A stretch of 64,000 nt of DNA from Sphingomonas sp. (lineage in GTDB: Bacteria; Pseudomonadota; Alphaproteobacteria; Sphingomonadales; Sphingomonadaceae): positions 18,930 through 82,929 of the forward strand of contig NZ_JAQZBC010000014.1 in the NCBI RefSeq assembly GCF_029239295.1, given 5' to 3'. This document shows, one piece after another, positions 1 to 7,815 of this stretch. The translations under genes and the position numbers were made by a program. Every line of letters starts with the position of its first letter. Within the stretch, counting starts at the first letter, position 1. The notes under the pieces were generated by a model. That model saw only the letters and a list, made by a program, of their open reading frames with translations. It was not told where the DNA came from and ran no database searches.

Positions 1-1442
1 TCAATTACATGCTGCCCTCCGCCGGCATCCGCCTGCTGGCGATCGTCCGCACGGGCGCCCGTTACGGCGAGCGGCTGGCGAGCCATGAGGCCGCGTTTGG
101 CGCGCTCGCACGCATTCGACCCGCGCTGTACCGCGCACTGGGTAGCGCTCCGATCGAGCAGTCACTGGCGCTCGGCACCGGCGAGGCGACTGCGCGCCTG
201 GTTGACGACGTGGGCGCTATCGAGACGCGCTTCGTGCGCTTGTCCGCCCCCTGGGGCGTGGCCGCCGCGCTCGGAGCGGGGCTGTGCCTGATCATTCTGG
301 GCGGGCTTCCTGCCGCGCTGTCGACCGCCGCCTGCGCTGGCGCGACGCTGCTGGGTGCTGCCGGTCTGTCGCGTCGCATGGATGAGCCCGGCCGCGCCGT
401 TCAGCAGGCGGCGGGCACGCTGCGGGAGGAAGTCGCACGGCTGGTCGATGCCGCTCCCGAACTGCGCTGCTTCGGGCTGGAGGCATGGGCCGCCGAGCGG
501 ATCAATGTCGAGGCAGCCGCTCTCGGCAAGGCGCAGCGTGCGCATGGAAACGCGGCGGGCTGGTTCGAATGGCTCCACGCGACCGGCATCGGCATCGCCA
601 CCGGCAGCACGCTGGTGCTCGCCGCCCCGGCGGGCGCGCCGATAGCCGCGCTCGCCGCGCTGGCCGCCGCGATGACACTCGATGGTCTTGGCCCGGTGCT
701 GCGCGCGATGATCGAACAAGGTCGCGTGCGCGAGGCGGAGGCGCGGCTCGATACCGTGTTGAGGGCAGGCGCCCCGGCGATCGTCGCGTCGCCGATCGAC
801 AGCAGCGCACCCACGATCATGCTAACGGCGCCGCTTTCCACCACCCTTTGTCCGGGCGATCGCATCGCGTTGGTCGGCCCCTCCGGCGCGGGCAAGACGA
901 CGGTGCTGGAAACGCTGCTCGGCTTGCGTCCCCTCGCGCGCGGTCAGATCACGTTCGACGGCGAAGATGCCGCGACCATTTCCCCTGCGCGGCTGCGGCA
1001 CTACTTCGCGTGGGCGCCGCAGGATGCTGAGCTGCTCTCGGGCACGGTGCGCGACAATCTGCTGCTGGCGGATCCCGCAGCGACGGATGAGACGCTGTGG
1101 CATGCGCTGTTCGACGCTTCCATGGACGGTCGGGTGCGCGCGCTGGGCGGGCTGGACGCATGGGTGGGAGAGAATGGCGCGCGATTATCGGGCGGCGAGC
1201 GCCGCCGCCTGGCACTCGCCCGCGCCTATGTCAGCCCGGCCCCATGGCTGCTGCTCGACGAACCGAGCGAGGGACTGGATGCGGTAACCGAACAGATGGT
1301 CGCGACCCGCCTGACCGATCGGCTGGATCGTACCGGCCGGGGACTGCTGCTGGTCAGTCATCGCCGGGCGATGGTCGCCGGCTGCGATCGTCGGATCGAA
1401 CTGGCGCCCGGCAACGACTTCCGCGCGCTACGGGCAGCCTGA
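1..1442 (+). CDS. cydC: CydC, thiol reductant ABC exporter subunit (5'-truncated by window edge)
   Basis: Half of the inner-membrane CydDC heterodimer, which exports glutathione/cysteine or handles haem and is needed for assembly of cytochrome bd oxidase. The frame is open to the first base, and the visible 479 residues are shorter than the usual about 550, so the true start lies upstream. Near residue 12 the RYGERL segment matches the CydC signature in the transmembrane domain. The nucleotide-binding domain has Walker A GPSGAGKTT, signature LSGGERRRLALARA and Walker B LLLDEPSEGLD. Its partner cydD is expected just off the left edge. The following genes (fnr, hemN) also concern oxygen limitation. 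Identification is by family pattern; CydC rather than CydD rests on the RYGERL block and the likely order cydD-cydC. Confidence 0.85.
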   Translation, partial: NYMLPSAGIRLLAIVRTGARYGERLASHEAAFGALARIRPALYRALGSAPIEQSLALGTGEATARLVDDVGAIETRFVRLSAPWGVAAALGAGLCLIILGGLPAALSTAACAGATLLGAAGLSRRMDEPGRAVQQAAGTLREEVARLVDAAPELRCFGLEAWAAERINVEAAALGKAQRAHGNAAGWFEWLHATGIGIATGSTLVLAAPAGAPIAALAALAAAMTLDGLGPVLRAMIEQGRVREAEARLDTVLRAGAPAIVASPIDSSAPTIMLTAPLSTTLCPGDRIALVGPSGAGKTTVLETLLGLRPLARGQITFDGEDAATISPARLRHYFAWAPQDAELLSGTVRDNLLLADPAATDETLWHALFDASMDGRVRALGGLDAWVGENGARLSGGERRRLALARAYVSPAPWLLLDEPSEGLDAVTEQMVATRLTDRLDRTGRGLLLVSHRRAMVAGCDRRIELAPGNDFRALRAA

Positions 1443-1463
1443 GCCGGATGCGCGCGCCGCGGC

Positions 1464-2174
1464 TCAACCGGCGATGCGCGCCAACCCGGCGGGGTCGAGC
1501 AGGCGTACCTGCCGCCCACCCGGCAGCGCTATGAGCCCGGCGGATTTCAGCGCCGTCATCTGTCGGCTCACCGTCTCGATCGTCAGCCCGAGTATTTCGC
1601 CCACCGCGCCGCGTCCCATCGGCAGCTCCACCTGGTCGCCGGTGCCCAGCCGGCGATGCATATCGAGCAGGAAGGCGGCGACCTTCTCGGGTGCATGGCG
1701 CCGGCCCAGCATCAGCATCCATCGGCGCGCCTCCGTCAGCGTTCCCATCGCCTGCCGCAGCAACAGCGCCTCTGCGCCCGGTTGCGCGGTCAGCGCGGGC
1801 TCCAGCGCGCGGCGCGAATAGAGGCACAGGTCAGCATCGACCAGCGCGATCACTGTCTCGCTCGCCTGTTCCACGAACAGTTCGCCGACGAAATCACCGG
1901 GGAAGAGCAGGCCGACGATCTGCGTCCGTCCATCCAGATCCTCGCGCACGACCTTCAGCACGCCCGATACCAGATTGGCGCACACGCTGCTGGGGTCGCC
2001 GGCCCAGATCAGCACCTGCCCTGCGTGCAGCGTGCGTCGTCGTCCGATCGCATGCAGCGCGGAGAGTGCGCCGTCGGTGAAGCTTGCACATACCGCGACC
2101 TCGCGCGCGGCGCAGGCCATGCAGCGTGGGGTGGCGCAGCCGGGATCGTTCGCCGCAAGGCGCACCGCCGTCAC
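1464..2174 (-). CDS. fnr: FNR/FnrL-type Crp-family oxygen-responsive regulator
   Basis: Predicted [4Fe-4S] transcription factor for low oxygen, 236 aa. I chose the GTG at 2174 because it overlaps the hemN stop as GTGA, giving translational coupling. With that start, Cys18, Cys21 and Cys29 form the C-x2-C-x7-C cluster of FnrL-type proteins, and Cys117 (DADLCLYSR) sits where E. coli FNR has its fourth ligand Cys122. A cyclic-nucleotide-binding-like barrel fills the middle. The recognition helix LGLTIETVSRQ near the C-terminus carries the E..SR pattern that reads TTGAT-N4-ATCAA. It is the second gene of a hemN-fnr operon facing cydC. A longer open frame upstream lies inside hemN and is not used here. 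Function is inferred from the ligand pattern. Confidence 0.85.
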   Translation of the reverse strand: MTAVRLAANDPGCATPRCMACAAREVAVCASFTDGALSALHAIGRRRTLHAGQVLIWAGDPSSVCANLVSGVLKVVREDLDGRTQIVGLLFPGDFVGELFVEQASETVIALVDADLCLYSRRALEPALTAQPGAEALLLRQAMGTLTEARRWMLMLGRRHAPEKVAAFLLDMHRRLGTGDQVELPMGRGAVGEILGLTIETVSRQMTALKSAGLIALPGGRQVRLLDPAGLARIAG

Positions 2175-3493
2175 ACCGCGCTGCTGAAGCGGGCGGGCTC
2201 CTGTCCTCGATAGGCGTCGAGCGTGGCAGCGATCACCCGCGAGTACGGCCGCGCGCCTTCCTCCAGCACCAGCCGGTCGCCCTCCCACCGAGCCAGCCCA
2301 CGCTCAACAAACGGAAGCAGCCGCGAGCGCAGCGCGGTGCGCTCGGGATAGTCGGACAGCTCCGCTACGCCGCGCGCGAGGATCGCCTCGATGGCTCGGC
2401 CGCGCATCCGATCTTCCGCGCTGCGCCACAGCCCGCGAGTCGTCGCAAACCGACCCGAACCGATCGCCAGATGATAGCGTCCGGTGTTCTTCTCATTCTG
2501 TAGCAGTCGATCGGGAAACTCGCTGATCGCACTGGCACCCAGCCCGATGAGCGTTGCGGCCTGATCCTCGGTGAACCCCTGGAAATTGCGCCGCAGCGTG
2601 CCCGCCTCGGCCGCCATCGCCAGGGCGTCCTCTGGTCGGGCGAAATGATCGAAGCCGACCGCCCGGTATCCGGCGCCGGTCAATGTGTCGTGCGCCAGTT
2701 CGGCGTGGCGAAACCGCGCCGCTGCGTCGGGCAACATGCTGCCGTCGATCCGCCGCTGCCGCGCGATCAGATGCGGCACATGCGCATAGCCGAAAACGGC
2801 GAGCCGCTCCGGCGCCATGGCGAGGGCAGTGTCCAGAGTCGCACGCAGGCTGTCATCGGTTTGCCCGGGCAGGCCGTACATCAGGTCAAAGTTGATTGAG
2901 GAGATGCCGCCATCGCGCAGGATGGAGACCGCCTCTTTGATTTGCGCCTCGGGCTGAACCCGTCCGATCGCCGCCTGGATCGCGGGATCGAACGTCTGCA
3001 CGCCAAGGCTGCCGCGGGTGACCCCCGCGGCTCGCAGGACGGCCGCCCATTCGCTGCCGAACCCGCGCGGATCGATCTCCACGGACAGGATCGCATGGTC
3101 GCAGCGAAACGCCGCGCGGACATGTTCGACAAGGTCACTGAAGGCATCTGCGGAGATGGCGTTGGGGCTCCCGCCACCAAAGGCAATTCGTCCGATCCGA
3201 CCGCGCCCGTTCAGCCGACGCGCGACGAGCGTGATCTCCTCGCGCAGCTGCGCCATATAGTTCGACAGCCGCGCGCTCCGGTTCGCCGCGCCGGTGTTGC
3301 ACCCGCAGTACCAGCAGATCTCCCGACAATAGGGGATGTGCAGATAAAGCGAGATCGCCTCGTCCGGTGCGACACGATCGAGCGCTGCCGCCATGTCATC
3401 ATGCCCCACCGTGTCGCCGAACTCGGCGGCGGTTGGATAGCTGGTGTAGCGCGGTACCGCGCGGGCGAGCAGGTCGGGATGATAGGTCCACAT
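2171..3493 (-). CDS. hemN: HemN, oxygen-independent coproporphyrinogen III dehydrogenase
   Basis: Radical SAM enzyme converting coproporphyrinogen III to protoporphyrinogen IX when oxygen is scarce; cytoplasmic. 440 aa from the ATG at 3493, the usual length. The N-terminus MWTYHPDLLARAVPRYTSYP is a typical HemN beginning. Cys56, Cys60 and Cys63 are the CxxxCxxC iron-sulfur ligands and Cys65 completes the HemN C-x3-C-x2-C-x-C pattern. GGGSPN follows. An in-frame TTG 48 nt further upstream is not favoured because it falls on an FNR-box-like palindrome centred 41.5 bp before the ATG. The 3' end overlaps fnr by 4 nt. FNR control of hemN is well known in other proteobacteria; here it is inferred from the box. 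Confidence 0.93.
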   Translation of the reverse strand: MWTYHPDLLARAVPRYTSYPTAAEFGDTVGHDDMAAALDRVAPDEAISLYLHIPYCREICWYCGCNTGAANRSARLSNYMAQLREEITLVARRLNGRGRIGRIAFGGGSPNAISADAFSDLVEHVRAAFRCDHAILSVEIDPRGFGSEWAAVLRAAGVTRGSLGVQTFDPAIQAAIGRVQPEAQIKEAVSILRDGGISSINFDLMYGLPGQTDDSLRATLDTALAMAPERLAVFGYAHVPHLIARQRRIDGSMLPDAAARFRHAELAHDTLTGAGYRAVGFDHFARPEDALAMAAEAGTLRRNFQGFTEDQAATLIGLGASAISEFPDRLLQNEKNTGRYHLAIGSGRFATTRGLWRSAEDRMRGRAIEAILARGVAELSDYPERTALRSRLLPFVERGLARWEGDRLVLEEGARPYSRVIAATLDAYRGQEPARFSSAV

Positions 3494-3527
3494 GCTCGCG
3501 GCGTGCGCGACCGCGCATCGCCAATCC

Positions 3528-3541
3528 TTGATCGCGGTCAA
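3528..3541 (-). promoter_or_regulatory. FNR-box-like palindrome upstream of hemN
   Basis: TTGATCGCGGTCAA matches the TTGAT-N4-ATCAA FNR/FixK consensus at 9 of 10 specified positions. Its centre (3534.5) is 41.5 bp upstream of the hemN ATG, the classic class II activator spacing if transcription starts at or very near that ATG. Binding is inferred, not shown. Confidence 0.6.
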
Positions 3542-3549
3542 AAACTTGT

Positions 3550-3563
3550 TTGGCGGCGATCAA
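3550..3563 (+). promoter_or_regulatory. Second, degenerate FNR-box-like palindrome (ompW side)
   Basis: TTGGCGGCGATCAA keeps a perfect ATCAA half but only TTG of the other half (8 of 10 specified positions). It lies 65 bp upstream of the ompW ATG and 22 bp from the first box, so it could serve ompW, which is FNR-controlled in E. coli. Weak match. Confidence 0.35.
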
Positions 3564-3627
3564 CGCCCGCCCCGCATCGCCGCCCTAGGCCGCTTGCATT
3601 CGAACACATGATGCAAGGGGAACGACG

Positions 3628-4320
3628 ATGACGAAGCGGATGCTGGCGGTGCTGGGCGCGATGCTCGCCGGCGTGGCGGCGATGCCCGCTGAGGCGCAGG
3701 ACGACGCGGCCGAGCGGATCGGCACGCGGGCCGGTGACGTACTGCTGCGGGCGCGCGCCATCACGGTCGCGCCGAACGAGCGGTCAGGAAGCATCCTGCC
3801 CGCCTTCCCAGGCGAAAAGGTGCTGATCGACAACAGCGTCATGCCCGAACTCGACCTTACCTATATGGCGACGGACAACATCGGCTTCGAACTGATCGCC
3901 TCGACTACCAAGCACCACGCCGATGGGCGCAGCGGCACCACCGGCTCGATCGGGCGCTTGGCATCCACCTGGGTGCTGCCGCCAACGCTGACCGTGCAAT
4001 ATCACTTCATGCCGCGGTCCACGGTGCGGCCCTATGTCGGTGCCGGGATCAACTACACGATCTTCTGGAACGAAAAGGCGTCGTCCGGCCTCGAGGACGC
4101 GGTCGGCCGCACCCGCGTGCACATGAGCGACAGCGTCGGCTGGGCCGCACAGGCGGGGATCGACATCGACCTGTGGCGCAAGGTGTTCCTCAACCTCGAC
4201 GTCAAATACATCGATATCGACACGACCGCCCGGCTCGATACCGCCGCGATCGGTACGCAGAGGGTGCGGCTGAACGTGGATCCGCTGGTCTTCGGTATTG
4301 GGCTGGGCCTGCGTCTCTGA
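3628..4320 (+). CDS. ompW: OmpW-family outer membrane protein
   Basis: Small 8-stranded outer-membrane beta-barrel thought to pass hydrophobic compounds. 230 aa, typical for the family. Residues 1-23 are a signal peptide ending AEA/Q. Alternating hydrophobic strands follow, including the conserved tracts LTVQYHFMP and VRPYVGAGINYT, and the protein ends with a strand finishing in Leu after an aromatic-containing segment. The start is supported by AGGGGAA 7 nt upstream of the ATG. It is divergent from hemN, and the shared gap carries two FNR-box-like palindromes. A stem-loop between it and the convergent thioesterase could end transcription from both sides. Confidence 0.88.
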   Translation: MTKRMLAVLGAMLAGVAAMPAEAQDDAAERIGTRAGDVLLRARAITVAPNERSGSILPAFPGEKVLIDNSVMPELDLTYMATDNIGFELIASTTKHHADGRSGTTGSIGRLASTWVLPPTLTVQYHFMPRSTVRPYVGAGINYTIFWNEKASSGLEDAVGRTRVHMSDSVGWAAQAGIDIDLWRKVFLNLDVKYIDIDTTARLDTAAIGTQRVRLNVDPLVFGIGLGLRL

Positions 4321-4351
4321 CCCGCGCCGCCTTCCTTACCGACGCTCCAGC

Positions 4352-4377
4352 CGTGGCAGTCCATCCGGGCTGCCACG
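4352..4377. terminator. Stem-loop between convergent ompW and thioesterase genes
   Basis: CGTGGCAG and CTGCCACG form a perfect 8-bp stem around a 10-nt loop. No T-run follows on either strand, so it is only a candidate bidirectional terminator. Confidence 0.4.
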
Positions 4378-4396
4378 ATGGGGCAGGTAATGCCGC

Positions 4397-4852
4397 TCAC
4401 CCCGCCGGCAGAGTGTAGCCGACCGTCGCCTGCGCCACGATGCCGGCCTCGCTGCCTTGCCAGATCCTGACGTCCACCGTCACCAGCCGCCGCCCCATCT
4501 TCAGGATGCTCGCGTCCGCAACGATCCGCTCGAATCGGCATGCGCGAAGAAAGCTCATCGTCAGCGTGTGCGTGACCGCCATCAGCATCGGGCCGGTGTG
4601 CGCCAGGATGACGGCATAGGCGACATGATCGGCCAGCGTCATCAGCGTGGGGCCTGAGACGATATTGCCCGGCCGCGCCATCGCCGGGGTCGGATCCAGG
4701 ATCATCCGCGCGCTATGGCGCCCAAGCGCCTCAACGACGCCTGCCTCACCCGTCCGGCCGGGAAAGGCTCCCGCAAGCAGCGCGCGCAGTTCTTTCACCG
4801 ACAGAATCGGTTCGCCTTGTCCTTCGCCCCGCGCTGTGTCGCCCTGCCCCAT
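4397..4852 (-). CDS. PaaI/hotdog-fold thioesterase family protein
   Basis: Probable acyl-CoA thioesterase, 151 aa, cytoplasmic. The hotdog core shows GNIVSGPTLMTLADHVAYA (about residues 62-80), where the Gly-Pro and Asp positions match the PaaI/4HBT active-site helix, followed by beta-strands rich in V/T. The ATG at 4852 is chosen because GGAGG lies 9 nt upstream; the frame stays open for another 73 codons but that extension is proline/arginine-rich and lacks a ribosome site. Substrate unknown. It follows tRNA-Arg on the same strand, separated by a terminator. Confidence 0.75.
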   Translation of the reverse strand: MGQGDTARGEGQGEPILSVKELRALLAGAFPGRTGEAGVVEALGRHSARMILDPTPAMARPGNIVSGPTLMTLADHVAYAVILAHTGPMLMAVTHTLTMSFLRACRFERIVADASILKMGRRLVTVDVRIWQGSEAGIVAQATVGYTLPAG

Positions 4853-5032
4853 TTCCAAAATCCTCCGTGACGGCCGGTCATCCGGCTCCCGATCCGGCTT
4901 TGGCAAAGCGGTAGCAGGCCGAGAAGGGGTTTTGCGCTTCATGGGCGGCGCGTCTCGCACCAGGGAAAGGTGCGGCATTCGCCATTGCGCAAGGGGCGGG
5001 TCAGGCTGTAACCGGCCGATTGGTCCGGAAAC

Positions 5033-5060
5033 GAAAAAGGGGCGGCTTTCGCCACCCCTT
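5033..5060 (-). terminator. Rho-independent terminator after tRNA-Arg
   Basis: Read on the minus strand, a 10-bp stem with one mismatch (AAGGGG/CCCCTT arms around a 4-nt loop) is followed by a T5 run. It lies 30 nt beyond the tRNA 3' end. Confidence 0.75.
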
Positions 5061-5090
5061 GTTTCCTCCAAACATCCCTTTTGGGGAAGT

Positions 5091-5167
5091 TGGCGCGCCC
5101 GGAACGATTCGAACGTCCGACCCTCAGATTCGTAGTCTGATGCTCTATCCAGCTGAGCTACGGGCGC
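5091..5167 (-). tRNA. tRNA-Arg(ACG)
   Basis: Full cloverleaf on the minus strand: acceptor GCGCCCG pairs with CGGGCGC, anticodon loop CTACGAA gives anticodon ACG, and the T-loop is GTTCGAATC. The 3' CCA is encoded (77 nt with CCA). In bacteria A34 is normally edited to inosine to read CGN codons. Confidence 0.95.
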
Positions 5168-5248
5168 GTTGGAGTGGCGCTGATAGAAGCGACTTTTGGA
5201 TTAGGCAAGAGCGTTGCGCATAACTTTTTCGCTACCTAACACATTCTC

Positions 5249-5752
5249 ATGCCGCTTCGTGCTCTCCCCGCCCCGCTCGCCCTCCTGTTCATCCTTGCTG
5301 GGTGCACCTCACAGGCCAACTATCCCTCGCTCCTCCCGCGCCCTGCGGAAACGCAAAGCTTGGAGGAACCAGCACCGGTCGCGCCTGAGCCGCCGCAACC
5401 GAATCCAGCACTGGATGCGCAGATCGCCACCGCGCTTGCGACGCTTGCGGAGCGGGTCAGCGCCTTTGACGCGGCGGCCAACCGTGCGGAGCGACAGATC
5501 AAGGGCGCGCGCGGTGCTGCGGTCGGCAGCGATGCCTGGCTCGACGCGCAGGTCACACTGGCCGAACTCGATTCGCTGCGCTCGTCGACCGGCGATCTGG
5601 CCATTCAGCTCGATGATCTGGCGCAGGAGCGTGCGGTGACGCTCGGAACTGAATATCCGCCGCTGACCGCGGCTTCGGCGCAGGTGCGCGCCGCGGTGGC
5701 CGCGCAGGTCGCGCGAATCACGGCGTTGCAGGGGCAACTCGCCCCCGCTTGA
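5249..5752 (+). CDS. Hypothetical lipoprotein
   Basis: 167 aa. The N-terminal hydrophobic stretch ends in lipobox LAGC (Cys19), so it is predicted to be lipid-anchored in the envelope. A Pro-rich linker (about 30-55) leads into an Ala/Leu/Gln-rich helical region (about 55-165) that could form a coiled coil. No enzymatic motif is visible and I do not recognise the family. It is convergent with the DUF2141 gene. The lipobox and GC-rich codon use support a real gene. Confidence 0.65.
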   Translation: MPLRALPAPLALLFILAGCTSQANYPSLLPRPAETQSLEEPAPVAPEPPQPNPALDAQIATALATLAERVSAFDAAANRAERQIKGARGAAVGSDAWLDAQVTLAELDSLRSSTGDLAIQLDDLAQERAVTLGTEYPPLTAASAQVRAAVAAQVARITALQGQLAPA

Positions 5753-5769
5753 GGGCGCCCGCCCCGGCC

Positions 5770-6300
5770 TTAGCGTGCAGCTTCGGCCAAGGGGCGAAGC
5801 GCACCGTTGCGCAGGTACATGGCGGTGACGGTAATTTCGGTTACCCCGTTCCCGACATGCACTGCCGTTACCTTGGGCGACGGTTTACGGCCGAGGATGA
5901 AATCCAGCAGCGTCACCTTCGGGTCGCCCGATGCGCCGCCACCATCAGATTTATCGGTCTCGCCATTGCCATTCATGTCGTGGCGCAGGTCGACCGCATA
6001 GGTGCCCGGTGCCGACACCGGCAGGCAGATCCGCACCGGACCGGCACTGGGCGTCGGCACTTCGACGCGGGTGAGCCAGCCCTTCTTCTCGAACCAGGTT
6101 GACGTAGTGCCGCCAAAGGTGCGCGCACGAAGCGCCCCGGCGCGGTTCTTCAGTCCCACGACGTTCACCAGGATCGACGGTTCGTTCCCGGCGGCGCAGC
6201 GCGCCGCATAGGGGCCCAGGATGGTGCCCTTGCCCTGCGCCGCCACTGACGGGGCAAGCAGCAGGAGAGCGGCCGAAGCAATGATACGCACGGTTTTCAT
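5770..6300 (-). CDS. Secreted DUF2141-like protein
   Basis: 176 aa with a clear signal peptide (residues 1-22, ending VAAQ). The mature part is beta-rich and contains YAVDLRHDMNGNGETDKS, the D.N.NG.LD-like turn seen in DUF2141 proteins of unknown function. The ATG at 6300 is preceded by AAGGAG at good spacing; an in-frame start 30 nt upstream is less supported. It lies just upstream of the flippase gene's end on the same strand but is separated by about 30 bp, so co-transcription is possible. Role in the envelope is unknown. Confidence 0.65.
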   Translation of the reverse strand: MKTVRIIASAALLLLAPSVAAQGKGTILGPYAARCAAGNEPSILVNVVGLKNRAGALRARTFGGTTSTWFEKKGWLTRVEVPTPSAGPVRICLPVSAPGTYAVDLRHDMNGNGETDKSDGGGASGDPKVTLLDFILGRKPSPKVTAVHVGNGVTEITVTAMYLRNGALRPLAEAAR

Positions 6301-6330
6301 ACCTCTCCTTTGCATCATCTCGTGGCGCAA

Positions 6331-7815
6331 TCAGGGCGATTCATCGACGAAACCGGACGGCAGCAAGGCGACACCGCTTTTGCGGCGCCATGCGAGCAGG
6401 AGGATGGCGTAGAGCGTCAGTCCCGCCACCAGCGCGGCGAGCGGCATCCGGTGCAGTGCCAGCACCGCGCCCATCGCCACCGCGCCGATCGTCAGCGGAA
6501 TGGCGGTGACTCCGGGCTGCGGCACGATTCCGAAGGCGCGGCGAAGCACGATCCGCCGCACGCCCGCGCGAAGCGAATAGCCGCCGAGGACCGCGCCCGC
6601 AGCACCGGTCATCCCCAGCGGCCGGATCAGCATCATCGCCAGCGCCCCTGCGGTCGCCACGCCCAGCAACGTCACCATCAAGCCGAGCCGCGGCCGGCGA
6701 TAGGCGAAGATCAGATCCGCCACGCCAAAACTGTTCTGTACGATCTCGGCACTGGTCAGCAGTGCCAACGCGGCCGCCCCAGCGCCAAACCCGGCACCGA
6801 ACAGCCCCAGCAGCGGCTCGCCTACCGCCACGAACACGATCAGCAGCGGTATTTGAACTACAAGCAACAGGCGGATGGCGGTCCTTATCGCCCGCCCCGC
6901 CTCAATCTCGCCCGCCTGCGCCACCGTTCGCGCCACCAGCGGCACCAGCATCCCGTCGATGCTCTGGCGCACCTGCCGCGGCACGATCGCGATCTGCTTC
7001 ACCACGCCATAGACGCCGGCGGCGGACTGACCGAGCAGCACGCCGACCAGCCACAGGTCGAGCCGCGCGACCAACCCGTCGCTAACCTCGCTCGTCATGG
7101 TAGGCACGCCCTTCGCCGCCATCGCCCGCAGCCGCGCCGCCTCCGGGTGATATGGTGTGCAGCTCGGCGGCAGCACGCGCCGCGCGGAAGCGAGCGCGTA
7201 GGTCAGCACGACGATTGAGGCGACCAGATAGGAAAGCGGCAGCCCCATGCCCCGCGCGCCCGCCCCCCACGCCAGCAGCGCGACCGCAATGCCCACCCAT
7301 GGCTGGATCACGCTTTTGCCGATCACGTCATAACGGATCGCCCGTCCCCAGCGGGTGGCGGCGAGCAGCAGTTCGATCAGCACCTGGATGAGAATGGTCG
7401 GCGCCAGCAGGAGCAATGCGGTCGCCGTGTGCCGCGCCAGCACCGGTTCGGGCACCAGCAACGCCCCCGCAGCGACCAGTGCCGACAGGATCGCCGATGT
7501 TCCACCCGCCAGCAACGCTGCGTCCATCACCACATGCCGTGGCGGTCGGCCGGGTTCGCGCTCGTCAATCCAGTGGTAGATCAGCCACCGCCCGCCCATG
7601 CCGCCGGCCGTCACTCCCAGCTCGACCACCGCCAGCGCGATCGCATAGGCGCCGAGCAGCGACGCGCCGTACAATTGCGCGCCCGCGAACAGGAAGCCGA
7701 AGCGGGCGACGAAGCGGATTACAAAGCCGAGCGCATTTGCCCCGCCGCCGCGCAGGATCAATCGTCCCGCGCGGTCGCCCGGCGGCTGAATGGCGTCAGG
7801 CGCTGACGGGAGCAC
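6331..7815 (-). CDS. Polysaccharide flippase (Wzx/MATE-like, oligosaccharide translocase family)
   Basis: 494 aa integral membrane protein with about 12-14 hydrophobic helices and the GNALGFVIRF-like opening helix seen in lipopolysaccharide/exopolysaccharide flippases (PF01943/PF13440 type). Expected to move lipid-linked saccharides across the inner membrane. It starts with GTG at 7815 inside the end of the glycosyltransferase gene (20-nt overlap), so the two are translationally linked and probably act in one glycan pathway. The start is uncertain because no strong ribosome site is present. Substrate cannot be read from sequence. Confidence 0.78.
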   Translation of the reverse strand: MLPSAPDAIQPPGDRAGRLILRGGGANALGFVIRFVARFGFLFAGAQLYGASLLGAYAIALAVVELGVTAGGMGGRWLIYHWIDEREPGRPPRHVVMDAALLAGGTSAILSALVAAGALLVPEPVLARHTATALLLLAPTILIQVLIELLLAATRWGRAIRYDVIGKSVIQPWVGIAVALLAWGAGARGMGLPLSYLVASIVVLTYALASARRVLPPSCTPYHPEAARLRAMAAKGVPTMTSEVSDGLVARLDLWLVGVLLGQSAAGVYGVVKQIAIVPRQVRQSIDGMLVPLVARTVAQAGEIEAGRAIRTAIRLLLVVQIPLLIVFVAVGEPLLGLFGAGFGAGAAALALLTSAEIVQNSFGVADLIFAYRRPRLGLMVTLLGVATAGALAMMLIRPLGMTGAAGAVLGGYSLRAGVRRIVLRRAFGIVPQPGVTAIPLTIGAVAMGAVLALHRMPLAALVAGLTLYAILLLAWRRKSGVALLPSGFVDESP

